From positions 4,898,001-4,962,000 of the forward strand of contig NZ_BLWC01000001.1 of assembly GCF_013167895.1 (NCBI RefSeq): a stretch of DNA of 64,000 nt, given 5' to 3'. The notes under the pieces were generated by a model. The model worked only from the letters and a program-made list of their open reading frames with translations, was not told the origin of the DNA and searched no databases. Within the stretch, counting starts at the first letter, position 1, and each line of letters begins with the position of its first letter. Of the stretch, positions 8,182-16,372 are shown one piece after another. The stretch comes from Streptomyces fulvorobeus. Lineage in GTDB: Bacteria; Actinomycetota; Actinomycetes; Streptomycetales; Streptomycetaceae. A program made the position numbers and the translations under genes.

Positions 8182-10632
8182 CTACACCGGTCCGGCGATC
8201 ACCGCGACCGGGCTCGTCAGCGGGGTGCCGGAACCGTCCCGGCGCGGGTCGGGCTCCGGCAGCTGGGCCGGCGTCCCGTTCTTCTGCGCCGCCCGTGCGG
8301 GGAGCGGGCCGGCCCAGGCGAAGACGAGGACGTCCTCGCCCTTGAGGAAGCGCTGGCAGCGCACCCCGCCGGTCGCCCGGCCCTTGCGCGGGTACTGGTC
8401 GAAGGGCGTGAGCTTCGACGTCAGCTCGGAGTCGTCCAGCGTGCCGTGCGATCCCGCCACCGTGAACACCACCGCGTCCGCCGCCGGGTCCACCGCGGCG
8501 AACGAGAGCACCTGGGCGCCGGCCGCCAGTTTCACGCCCGCCATTCCGCCCGCCGGGCGGCCCTGCGGGCGCACCTGTGCGGCGGGGTAGCGCAACAACT
8601 GGGCGTCGGAGGTGATGAAGACCAGGTCCTCCTCGCCCGTGCGCAGCTCGCTCGCCCCGACGATCCGGTCACCCTCCTTGAGCGAGATGACCTCCAACTC
8701 CTCCTTGTTGGACGGGTAGTCGGGCACCACACGCTTCACCACGCCCTGGAGGGTGCCGATCGCGAGACCGGGTGACGCCTCATCCAGCGTCGTGAGGCAG
8801 ATCAGCTCTTCACCCGTCTCCAGCGAGAGGAACTCCGCGACCGGCGCCCCTCCCGACAGGTTGGGCGCGGCGTGGGTGTCCGGAAGGCGCGGCAGGTCGA
8901 TCACCGCGAGCCGCAGCAGCCGGCCGGCCGAGGTGACCGCACCGATGTCGCCGCGGGCCGTCGCGGGCACGGAGGACACGATCACGTCGTGCTTCGCTCG
9001 CTTGGCGTCCTCGCCGATCACGATCGGGTCCGCGTTGGCCGTACGTGCGAGCAGCCCGGTGGAGGAGAGGAGCACCCGGCACGGGTCGTCCGCCACCTCC
9101 AGCGGTACGGAGGCGACCTGCGAACCGGCCGACTCCAACAGCACCGTACGGCGGTCGGTGCCGAACTTCTTCGCGACCGCGGCCAGTTCGGAGGAGACGA
9201 GCTTGCGCAGCTCCGCGTCCGAGTCGAGGATGGCGGTCAGCTGGTCGATCTCGGTGTTGAGCCGGTCGCGCTCGCTCTCCAGCTCGATGCGGTCGAACCG
9301 GGTGAGCCTGCGCAGCGGAGTGTCCAGGATGTACTGCGTCTGGATCTCGCTCAGCGAGAAGCGCTCGATGAGCCGCTCCTTCGCCTGCGCCGAGTTGTCA
9401 CTGTCCCGGATGATGCGGATGACCTCGTCGATGTCGACGAGCGCGACGAGCAGGCCCTCCACCAGGTGCAGCCGGTCGCGGCGCTTGGTGCGGCGGAACT
9501 CGCTGCGCCTGCGCACCACCTCGAAGCGGTGGTCGAGGTAGACCTCGAGGAGCTCCTTGAGCCCCAGGGTGAGCGGCTGGCCGTCGACCAGCGCCACGTT
9601 GTTGATGCCGAAGGACTCCTCCATCGGCGTCAGCTTGTACAGCTGCTCCAGCACCGCCTCCGGCACGAAGCCGTTCTTGACCTCGATGACCAGGCGCAGA
9701 CCGTGCGAACGGTCGGTGAGGTCCTTGACGTCGGCGATGCCCTGGAGCTTCTTCGCCGAGACGAGATCCTTGATCTTGGCGATCACCTTCTCCGGTCCGA
9801 CGGTGAAGGGCAGTTCCGTGACGACGAGCCCCTTGCGGCGGGCCGTCACGTCCTCCACGGCGACCGTGGCGCGGATCTTGAAGGTGCCGCGTCCTGCCGC
9901 GTACGCGTCCTTGATCCCGCCCAGGCCGACGATCCGGCCCCCGGTGGGCAGGTCGGGACCCGGGACGAACCGCATCAGGGTCTCCAGGTCCGCGCCCGGG
10001 TGCCTGATGAGGTGGCGGGCGGCGGCGATGACCTCGCCCAGGTTGTGCGGCGGCATGTTGGTCGCCATGCCGACCGCGATCCCGGTGGTGCCGTTGACCA
10101 GGAGGTTCGGGTACGCGGCGGGCAGGACGACCGGCTCCCGCTCCTGGCCGTCGTAGTTCGCCTGGTAGTCGACGGTGTCCTCGTCGATCGACTCGGTCAT
10201 CAGCGAGGTGGCGTCGGCCATACGGCATTCGGTGTACCGCATGGCGGCCGGCGGGTCGTCGTTGCCGAGCGAGCCGAAGTTCCCGTGTCCGTCGACGAGC
10301 GGGAGGCGCATCGAGAACGGCTGGGCCATGCGTACGAGCGCGTCGTAGATCGACGCGTCGCCGTGCGGGTGCAGCTTGCCCATGACTTCACCGACGACGC
10401 GGGCGCACTTCACATAGCCGCGGTCGGGGCGCAGCCCCATCTCGTTCATCTGGGACACGATGCGGCGGTGCACCGGCTTCATGCCGTCGCGGGCGTCGGG
10501 CAGGGCCCGGGAGTAGATCACCGAGTAGGCGTACTCGAGGAAGGAGCCCTGCATTTCGTCGACGACGTCGATATCGAGGATTCTCTCCTCGAAGTCGTCC
10601 GGCGGCGGGGTCTTCGTGCTGCGGCGGGCCAT
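8182..10632 (-). CDS. parC: DNA topoisomerase IV subunit A (GyrA-type)
   Basis: An 816-residue DNA breakage/reunion subunit, partner of ParE. The N-terminal winged-helix/tower region holds the quinolone-determining stretch HPHGDASIYDALVRM (near residue 90) and the catalytic tyrosine in RYTECRM (near residue 132). A coiled coil and the C-terminal beta-pinwheel repeats follow. The residue aligned with the resistance-determining Ser of E. coli GyrA (Ser83) is Ala. ATG at 10632 has GAAGGAG upstream at about 11 nt spacing. It lies convergent to the CobW gene and divergent from the M16 peptidases. Confidence 0.93.
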   Translation of the reverse strand: MARRSTKTPPPDDFEERILDIDVVDEMQGSFLEYAYSVIYSRALPDARDGMKPVHRRIVSQMNEMGLRPDRGYVKCARVVGEVMGKLHPHGDASIYDALVRMAQPFSMRLPLVDGHGNFGSLGNDDPPAAMRYTECRMADATSLMTESIDEDTVDYQANYDGQEREPVVLPAAYPNLLVNGTTGIAVGMATNMPPHNLGEVIAAARHLIRHPGADLETLMRFVPGPDLPTGGRIVGLGGIKDAYAAGRGTFKIRATVAVEDVTARRKGLVVTELPFTVGPEKVIAKIKDLVSAKKLQGIADVKDLTDRSHGLRLVIEVKNGFVPEAVLEQLYKLTPMEESFGINNVALVDGQPLTLGLKELLEVYLDHRFEVVRRRSEFRRTKRRDRLHLVEGLLVALVDIDEVIRIIRDSDNSAQAKERLIERFSLSEIQTQYILDTPLRRLTRFDRIELESERDRLNTEIDQLTAILDSDAELRKLVSSELAAVAKKFGTDRRTVLLESAGSQVASVPLEVADDPCRVLLSSTGLLARTANADPIVIGEDAKRAKHDVIVSSVPATARGDIGAVTSAGRLLRLAVIDLPRLPDTHAAPNLSGGAPVAEFLSLETGEELICLTTLDEASPGLAIGTLQGVVKRVVPDYPSNKEELEVISLKEGDRIVGASELRTGEEDLVFITSDAQLLRYPAAQVRPQGRPAGGMAGVKLAAGAQVLSFAAVDPAADAVVFTVAGSHGTLDDSELTSKLTPFDQYPRKGRATGGVRCQRFLKGEDVLVFAWAGPLPARAAQKNGTPAQLPEPDPRRDGSGTPLTSPVAVIAGPV

Positions 10633-10829
10633 CGCTGCTGCGACTCCTTCACGGATTCTGTTCGGCAACCTCAGGTTCTGACGCGGACCATTGTGGACCG
10701 CCGCACTGACAACGCCGACCTCGACCCGTCCGATGCGGCCCCCGGAGCCCCGCGGGAGGCTCCGTCTACGGCAGCATCTACGACAACATCCACGGATCGG
10801 GAACTTCGCCAGGTGCCTGTGCGCTTGCC

Positions 10830-10835
10830 TAGAGT
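10830..10835 (+). promoter_or_regulatory. -10 box for the M16 peptidase operon
   Basis: TAGAGT matches the streptomycete TANNNT -10 consensus and lies about 45 nt before the first peptidase start, in the 248-bp gap between parC and the peptidase genes. No clear -35 partner is visible, so this is a suggestion only. Confidence 0.4.
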
Positions 10836-10880
10836 GGCAGGTCCGGCAGAAAAACCTGTATCGCGATCGAAGGGACGTAC

Positions 10881-12251
10881 ATGCCCATGGGTCACACGGC
10901 CACAGCCCAGGCCGGCTCCGGCGGCAGAACAGCGACCGAGCACCGCCTGGCCAACGGCCTGCGTGTGGTGCTCTCGGAGGACCATCTGACCCCGGTCGCC
11001 GCTGTCTGCCTCTGGTACGACGTCGGTTCACGCCACGAGGTCAAGGGGCGTACCGGTCTGGCTCACCTCTTCGAGCACCTGATGTTCCAGGGTTCGGGGC
11101 AGGTCAAGGGGAACGGGCACTTCGAGCTCGTGCAGGGAGCCGGCGGTTCGCTGAACGGCACGACCAGCTTCGAGCGGACCAACTACTTCGAGGTCATGCC
11201 CACGCACCAGCTCGAGCTCGCGCTCTGGCTGGAGGCCGACCGCATGGGCTCGCTCCTCGCCGCGCTCGACGAGGAGTCCATGGAGAACCAGCGCGACGTC
11301 GTCAAGAACGAGCGCCGCCAGCGGTACGACAACGTTCCCTACGGCACGGCCTTCGAGAAGCTGACGGCCCTCGCCTACCCGGAGGGCCACCCGTACCACC
11401 ACACCCCGATCGGTTCCATGGCCGATCTGGACGCGGCGACCCTGGAGGACGCGCGCACCTTCTTCCGTACGTACTACGCGCCCAACAACGCGGTGCTCTC
11501 GGTGGTCGGCGACATCGACCCGCAGGAGACGCTCGCCTGGGTCGAGAAGTACTTCGGCTCCATCCCGGCCCACGACGGCAAGCAGCCGCCGCGCGACGGC
11601 ACGCTGCCCGGCATCATCGGTGAGCAGTTGCGCGAAGTGGTCCACGCGGAGGTCCCGGCGCGCGCGCTGATGGCCGCCTACCGGCTGCCGCACGACGGCA
11701 CCCGGGAGTGCGACGCCGCCGACCTGGCGCTGACCGTGCTCGGCGGCGGCGAGTCCTCCCGGCTGCACAACCGGCTGGTCCGCCGCGACCGTACGGCGGT
11801 GGCCGCCGGATTCGGGCTGCTGAGGCTGTCCGGAGCGCCCTCGCTCGGCTGGCTGGACGTCAAGACGTCCGGCGGCGTCGAGGTGCCGGAGATCGAGGCC
11901 GCGGTCGACGAGGAGCTGGCCAGGTTCGCCGCCGAGGGGCCCACGCCCGAGGAGATGGAGCGGGCCCAGGCGCAGTTGGAGCGCGAGTGGCTCGACCGGC
12001 TCGCCACGGTCGAGGGCCGCGCCGACGAACTGTGCCGTTACGCGGTGCTGTTCGGCGACCCCCAGCTGGCCCTGACGGCCGTGCAGCGGGTCCTCGACGT
12101 CACGGCGGAGGAGGTCCAGGCGGCAGCCAGGGCGTGCCTGCGCCCCGACAACCGGGCGGTCCTGGTCTACGAACCGATCGAGGTCCCGGCCGGCGGCGAC
12201 GCTGACGACGCCGGAGCCGGTACCGACACGCACGAGGGGGCGGAGCAGTGA
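10881..12251 (+). CDS. M16 family zinc metallopeptidase (catalytic partner)
   Basis: A 456-residue pitrilysin/mitochondrial-processing-type peptidase. The inverted zinc motif HLFEH (His-x-x-Glu-His) sits in GLAHLFEHLMFQG near residue 62, with the downstream Glu ligand in the ENQRDVVKNERRQ helix about 75 residues later. Two M16 domains follow in the usual order. There is no signal peptide, so it should act in the cytoplasm. ATG at 10881 is preceded by GAAGGGA. The next gene overlaps its last 4 nt and encodes a non-catalytic M16 protein, so the two likely form a heterodimer like the alpha/beta processing peptidases. Confidence 0.9.
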   Translation: MPMGHTATAQAGSGGRTATEHRLANGLRVVLSEDHLTPVAAVCLWYDVGSRHEVKGRTGLAHLFEHLMFQGSGQVKGNGHFELVQGAGGSLNGTTSFERTNYFEVMPTHQLELALWLEADRMGSLLAALDEESMENQRDVVKNERRQRYDNVPYGTAFEKLTALAYPEGHPYHHTPIGSMADLDAATLEDARTFFRTYYAPNNAVLSVVGDIDPQETLAWVEKYFGSIPAHDGKQPPRDGTLPGIIGEQLREVVHAEVPARALMAAYRLPHDGTRECDAADLALTVLGGGESSRLHNRLVRRDRTAVAAGFGLLRLSGAPSLGWLDVKTSGGVEVPEIEAAVDEELARFAAEGPTPEEMERAQAQLEREWLDRLATVEGRADELCRYAVLFGDPQLALTAVQRVLDVTAEEVQAAARACLRPDNRAVLVYEPIEVPAGGDADDAGAGTDTHEGAEQ

Positions 12252-13660
12252 GCGACGCCGCTGTGACTGGAGTAGCGATGCAGTACCACCCGCAGCCGAC
12301 CCCGGGCGTGGCCAGGCCGTGGGCCTTCCCCGCGCCCGAGCGCGGCGCCCTGCCCAACGGTCTCACCGTGCTGCGCTGCCACCGCCCCGGCCAGCAGGTG
12401 GTCGCGGTGGAGATCTTCCTCGACGCGCCGCTTGACGCGGAACCCGAGGGCTTCGACGGCGTGGCCACGATCATGGCGCGCGCCCTGTCCGAGGGCACGG
12501 ACAAGCGCTCCGCGGAGGAGTTCGCCGCGGAGCTGGAGCGCTGCGGCGCGACCCTCGACGCGCACGCCGACCACCCCGGTGTACGGGTCTCCCTGGAGGT
12601 TCCGGTCTCCCGGCTGGCCAAGGCCCTCGGGCTGGTCGCTGAGGCACTGCGGGCGCCCGCGTTCTCCGGGAGCGAGATCGAGCGTCTCGTGGGCAACCGC
12701 CTCGACGAGATCCCGCACGAGCAGGCCAACCCCGCCCGGCGTGCGGCGAAGCAGCTCGCCAAGGAGCTATTCCCCGCCACGGCGCGCATGTCGCGTCCAC
12801 GCCAGGGCACCGAGGAGACGGTGCGGCGGATCGACGCGGCGGCCGTGCGCGCCTTCTACGACGCGCACGTGCGCCCGTCCACCGCGACGGCCGTCGTCGT
12901 CGGCGACCTGACCGGCGTCGACGTGGACGCGCTCCTCGCCGAGACCGTCGGTGACTGGTCGGGCGACTCCGCCGAGCCCGGCCAGGCGCCACCCGTCACC
13001 GCCGACGACCGCGGCCGCGTGGTGATCGTGGACCGTCCCGGCGCCGTGCAGACGCAACTGCTGATCGGCCGCATCGGCGCCGACCGGCACGACAGCGTCT
13101 GGCCCGCCCAGGTCCTCGGTACGTACTGCCTGGGAGGCACCCTCACCTCGCGGCTGGACCGGGTGCTGCGCGAGGAGAAGGGCTACACCTACGGGGTACG
13201 CGCCTTCGCGCAGGTGCTCCGCTCGACGGCTCCCGGCACCTCCTCCGGGCGCACCGGAGCGGCGATGCTCGCCATCAGCGGCTCGGTGGACACGGAGTCC
13301 ACGGGACCGGCGCTCGACGACCTCTGGAAGGTGCTGCGGACCCTGGCGGCCGAGGGACTCACCGACGCCGAGCGCGAGACGGCCGTGCAGAACCTCGTGG
13401 GGGTCGCCCCGCTGAAGTTCGAGACGGCGGCCTCGGTGGCGGGCACCCTCGCCGACCAGGTCGAGCAGCACCTCCCGGACGACTACCAGGCGCAGTTGTA
13501 CGCGCGCCTGGCCGAGACGGGCACGGTCGAGGCCACGGCCGCCGTGGTCAACGCCTTCCCGGTGGACAGGCTGGTCACGGTGCTGGTCGGTGACGCCTCC
13601 CAGATCGCGGACCCGGTCCGCGCCCTGGGCATCGGCGAGGTGTCGGTCGTCAGCGGCTGA
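12248..13660 (+). CDS. M16 family peptidase-like protein lacking the zinc motif
   Basis: A 470-residue protein with the fold of the preceding gene's product. Where an active M16 enzyme has His-x-x-Glu-His, this one reads GFDGVATIMARALSEGT, with no zinc-binding residues. The C-terminal domain keeps the family substrate-binding (R/Y) signature in LREEKGYTYGVRAF. Start GTG at 12248 overlaps the upstream stop (GTGA), which implies coupled translation. It is best read as the regulatory, substrate-holding subunit of a two-gene M16 complex. Confidence 0.88.
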   Translation: MSDAAVTGVAMQYHPQPTPGVARPWAFPAPERGALPNGLTVLRCHRPGQQVVAVEIFLDAPLDAEPEGFDGVATIMARALSEGTDKRSAEEFAAELERCGATLDAHADHPGVRVSLEVPVSRLAKALGLVAEALRAPAFSGSEIERLVGNRLDEIPHEQANPARRAAKQLAKELFPATARMSRPRQGTEETVRRIDAAAVRAFYDAHVRPSTATAVVVGDLTGVDVDALLAETVGDWSGDSAEPGQAPPVTADDRGRVVIVDRPGAVQTQLLIGRIGADRHDSVWPAQVLGTYCLGGTLTSRLDRVLREEKGYTYGVRAFAQVLRSTAPGTSSGRTGAAMLAISGSVDTESTGPALDDLWKVLRTLAAEGLTDAERETAVQNLVGVAPLKFETAASVAGTLADQVEQHLPDDYQAQLYARLAETGTVEATAAVVNAFPVDRLVTVLVGDASQIADPVRALGIGEVSVVSG

Positions 13661-13722
13661 CAGCCGGCCGGTTCTCCGGCGTACGCGCGAAGGTCTCGGG
13701 TGCACGCGCACGTGCGAACGAA

Positions 13723-13758
13723 AGGGACCCGGGCGGGCAACTCCCCGCCCGGGTCCCT
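13723..13758 (+). terminator. Terminator of the M16 operon
   Basis: A perfect 15-bp stem (13723-13737 with 13744-13758) with a 6-nt loop, followed by GCATTTTG. It lies 62 bp after the second peptidase stop codon. Confidence 0.88.
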
Positions 13759-13907
13759 GCATTTTGTCCGAATTGATGGGGTGGTTACCTGTCTGTTCTG
13801 TGGGATGTGCGACAAACCGGCTTGTCCGTTTGGTGATCGAAAGGCGCCCCATTTAGCGTCGGTCCGGCTGTCCGCCGTGTGTATGCCGCATCCGTGGCGC
13901 CGGGCAG

Positions 13908-14055
13908 CCATCGCCGAGTCCCCGTCAGGCGTGAGCCTGGGGAGCCGGGGACCCACGAAGTCCCTGGGGTGAATCGGACGTCTGCGCCCTCGTGGCGGAG
14001 GAGTCCGTAGGAGACCTTCCTGCTCCGAACCCGTCAGCTAACCCGGTAGGCGAGA
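13908..14055 (+). promoter_or_regulatory. ydaO-type cyclic di-AMP riboswitch
   Basis: The 5' leader of the M23 hydrolase gene carries the conserved landmarks of the ydaO class in order: GGGGAGCCGGGGACCCA, then GGGGTGAATC, then GAGACCTTCCTGCTCCGAACCC, then GTCAGCTAACCCGGTAGGCG. Known members bind cyclic di-AMP and turn expression of the downstream gene off; in actinobacteria they are typical of cell-wall hydrolase genes such as resuscitation-promoting factors and M23/NlpC peptidases, which fits here. Edges are approximate. Confidence 0.93.
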
Positions 14056-14079
14056 AGGAAGGAAAGGATCAGCCCCTCC

Positions 14080-14871
14080 ATGGCGTTCACCCGTGCCACC
14101 GGGAAGCACCGTGCCCCGAGCCGCCTGACGCGCAAGAGCGCCCGGGTCGCAGGCATCGCCGCTCTGGCCACCGCAGGCGTCATCGGCGGAACGGCCTCCC
14201 CGGCCCTCGCCGCGGACGAGACCCGTACCGTCGGCGACACCGGCCTGACCCAGGCCGTCGCCATCGACGGCACCCTCGCCGAGCAGATCGCCGCCCAGGC
14301 GAAGGCGCAGGAGCAGCAGGCGGAGGCCGTCGCGAAGGCGAAGGCCGTCGCCCAGGCCAAGGCCCGGGCGAAGGCCGAGGCCGAGCGGAAGGCGGCGGCC
14401 CGTGCCGCTGAGGCCCGCGAGGCTGAGGCCCGCGCCGCCCGCGCGGCCGAGCGTGAGCGGCTGACCTCGTTCCACCTGCCGGTCGCCGGCTCCTACGTCA
14501 CCACCGGCTACCGGTCCGGCGGCTCCCTCTGGTCCTCCGGCAGCCACTCGGGCGTCGACTTCCGCGCCGCGTCCGGCTCCCCCGTCGTCGCGGTCGGCGC
14601 CGGTACCGTCGTCGAGGCCGGCTGGGGCGGGGCCTACGGCAACAACATCGTGCTCCGGATGGCGGACGGCACGTACACCCAGTACGGCCACCTCTCCTCG
14701 GTCGGCGTCTCCGTCGGCCAGAGCGTCACCTCGGGGCAGCGGATAGGCTTCTCCGGCTCCACGGGCAACTCCACAGGACCGCACCTCCACTTCGAGGCCA
14801 GGACCACCGCGGAGTACGGCTCCGACATGGACCCCGTCGCGTACCTGCGCGCGCACGGCGTGAACGTCTGA
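14080..14871 (+). CDS. Secreted M23 family peptidoglycan endopeptidase
   Basis: A 263-residue exported lysostaphin-type enzyme that would cut peptide cross-links in peptidoglycan. A signal peptide (cleaved near ALAADE, residues 43-48) is followed by a long Ala/Lys/Glu/Arg-rich helical stretch (about residues 70-127) and then the M23 domain. The zinc ligands are visible as HSGVD (His and Asp) and HLHF near residue 230. ATG at 14080 is backed by AAGGAAAGGA. The upstream c-di-AMP riboswitch ties its expression to turgor and cell-wall signals. A terminator follows 26 bp after the stop. Confidence 0.92.
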   Translation: MAFTRATGKHRAPSRLTRKSARVAGIAALATAGVIGGTASPALAADETRTVGDTGLTQAVAIDGTLAEQIAAQAKAQEQQAEAVAKAKAVAQAKARAKAEAERKAAARAAEAREAEARAARAAERERLTSFHLPVAGSYVTTGYRSGGSLWSSGSHSGVDFRAASGSPVVAVGAGTVVEAGWGGAYGNNIVLRMADGTYTQYGHLSSVGVSVGQSVTSGQRIGFSGSTGNSTGPHLHFEARTTAEYGSDMDPVAYLRAHGVNV

Positions 14872-14897
14872 CCCGCGCGCCGCACCCCGCACTCCCC

Positions 14898-14926
14898 GAA
14901 GGCCCCGGCTCTCCGCCGGGGCCTTC
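14898..14926 (+). terminator. Terminator of the M23 hydrolase gene
   Basis: A perfect 12-bp stem GAAGGCCCCGGC (14898-14909) pairs with 14915-14926 across a 5-nt loop. There is no U-run, which is common in streptomycetes. Confidence 0.8.
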
Positions 14927-15064
14927 CGGGCCCCCGGCCCTTCCGTGGCCAGAAGATATCCCTGGATTCCGTTCCGCCGTCGGAAATTCGGGCTCATTGC
15001 AATAGAGTCGCAGAACAGGCGTCGATCGGCCGCGTTACGCGGGGATTAAGGCGGAGGTTCGGAC

Positions 15065-15769
15065 ATGCGCATTCCCGCGCATTCGGTATGCACGGCAATC
15101 CGTGACGACATCGTCTCGGGTGTCTTCGATCGCGGCAGCCGCCTCACCGAGGAGTTGCTCGCGCGTCGTTACGGGGTCTCGCGCGTCCCGGTGCGTGAGG
15201 CCCTGCGCACACTGGAGTCCGAAGGGTTCGTCGTCACACGCCGGCACGCCGGCGCGTGCGTGGCCGAGCCCACCGAGCGGGAGGCGGCGGACCTCCTGGA
15301 GGTCCGGATGCTGCTGGAGCCGCTCGCCGCCGCGCGGGCCGCCCAGCGGCGCACGGAGGCGCACCTCAAGGTGTTGCGCGGCCTGGTCAGGCTGGGGCAG
15401 GAGCGGGTGCGGCGCGGAGAGGGGGAGGATCTGCGCTCCCTGGGCGGCTGGTTCCACGAGACGTTGGCGCAGGCTTCGGGCAGCCCGGGACTCATCGCGC
15501 TGCTCACCCAGCTCCGGCACAAGATCGCCTGGATGTACGCGGTCGAGCAGCCCGCACACCCCGCGGAGTCCTGGGCGCAGCACGGCGCGATCGTGGACGC
15601 GGTAGCCCGGGGGGACGCGGACCGCGCGAGGGTGCTGGCGGTCCAGCACGCCGAGCGCGCGATCGCCGCCCACCGGCTGCGCCGCCCCGACCGCGCCCCA
15701 CGGGGCACCGTGCCCTCCCGGGTGAGCACTTCGCAACACGGCGTAAACATCGCGGGCGTCCGTCATTAA
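15065..15769 (+). CDS. GntR family regulator, FadR/FCD subfamily
   Basis: A 234-residue DNA-binding repressor-type protein. The N-terminal winged helix (residues about 7-70) has the GntR signature GSRLTEELLARRYGVSRVPVREALRTLE written across two halves: LTEELLARRYGVSR and VPVREALRTLESEG. An FCD ligand-binding domain (residues 75-210) keeps its His (WFHETLAQASG) and the C-terminal QHAERAI helix. ATG at 15065 has GGCGGAGG upstream. It stands alone, so its target and ligand cannot be told. The tail after residue 212 is disordered. Confidence 0.88.
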   Translation: MRIPAHSVCTAIRDDIVSGVFDRGSRLTEELLARRYGVSRVPVREALRTLESEGFVVTRRHAGACVAEPTEREAADLLEVRMLLEPLAAARAAQRRTEAHLKVLRGLVRLGQERVRRGEGEDLRSLGGWFHETLAQASGSPGLIALLTQLRHKIAWMYAVEQPAHPAESWAQHGAIVDAVARGDADRARVLAVQHAERAIAAHRLRRPDRAPRGTVPSRVSTSQHGVNIAGVRH

Positions 15770-15861
15770 CAATTGCACCGTATACAAAGAAGGTAATGGG
15801 ACGGGGCTTTCTTCGTGCTGCCCGAATGCGATCTTTCGAGCGGCTTTTCCGGAAACGAAAA

Positions 15862-15892
15862 AGTCGCGGCACCCGTTCAGGGTGCCGCGACT
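15862..15892 (-). terminator. Intrinsic terminator of ptsH (minus strand), possibly bidirectional
   Basis: A perfect 13-bp stem (15862-15874 with 15880-15892) with a 5-nt loop. On the minus strand it is followed by a run of five T, so it fits ptsH best; the GntR gene converges from the other side. Confidence 0.85.
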
Positions 15893-15929
15893 CGGTCGCG
15901 GAATTGATACCGGGCTGATCCGAGCGGAA

Positions 15930-16211
15930 TCAGACCGTCTCCGGAAGCTCCTCAAGACCTTCGGCGACCAGCTTGGCCAGCCGGTCCAGGGCGACCTCGG
16001 CGTCGTCCGCGTCGGAGGCCAGCACGACCTCCTCGCCGCCGGTCGCGCCCAGGCCGAGCACCGCGAGCATGGACGCGGCGTTGACCGGGTTGCCGTCGGC
16101 CTTGGCGATCGTCACGGGGACGCCGGAGGCCGTGGCGGCACGGACGAAGATGGAAGCGGGGCGGGCGTGCAGGCCCTCGGCCCAACCGACGTTGACGCGG
16201 CGCTCAGCCAT
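15930..16211 (-). CDS. ptsH: Phosphocarrier protein HPr
   Basis: A 93-residue HPr of the PEP:sugar phosphotransferase system, which passes phosphate from Enzyme I to sugar-specific EIIA. The active-site His lies in GLHARPAS (about residue 15). The region that would hold the regulatory Ser46 of Firmicutes HPr reads AASMLAVLGLG, so a serine is present (NAASM). ATG at 16211 is preferred over an in-frame start 5 codons earlier because GAAGGG lies 9 nt before it. It has its own terminator and is monocistronic. Confidence 0.95.
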   Translation of the reverse strand: MAERRVNVGWAEGLHARPASIFVRAATASGVPVTIAKADGNPVNAASMLAVLGLGATGGEEVVLASDADDAEVALDRLAKLVAEGLEELPETV

Positions 16212-16360
16212 GGTTCTGCCCTTCACGAATCAGTGGTTGTCTAGACCAGTCTCTCATGCAGTGCGCACTGCTGTGCCCGGTCCCGGCCCCGCCGCGGCGG
16301 CCGGTCGGGCACCCTCAGACTGCCCCGGCCCCGACCCCTCCGCGACCGGTGCGTCCGCCG

Positions 16361-16366
16361 TAGGCT
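16361..16366 (+). promoter_or_regulatory. -10 box placing the acetyltransferase gene as leaderless
   Basis: TAGGCT ends exactly 6 nt before the ATG at 16373, where transcription would start at or next to the start codon. No ribosome-binding site is present. Confidence 0.55.
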
Positions 16367-16372
16367 TTGCCC

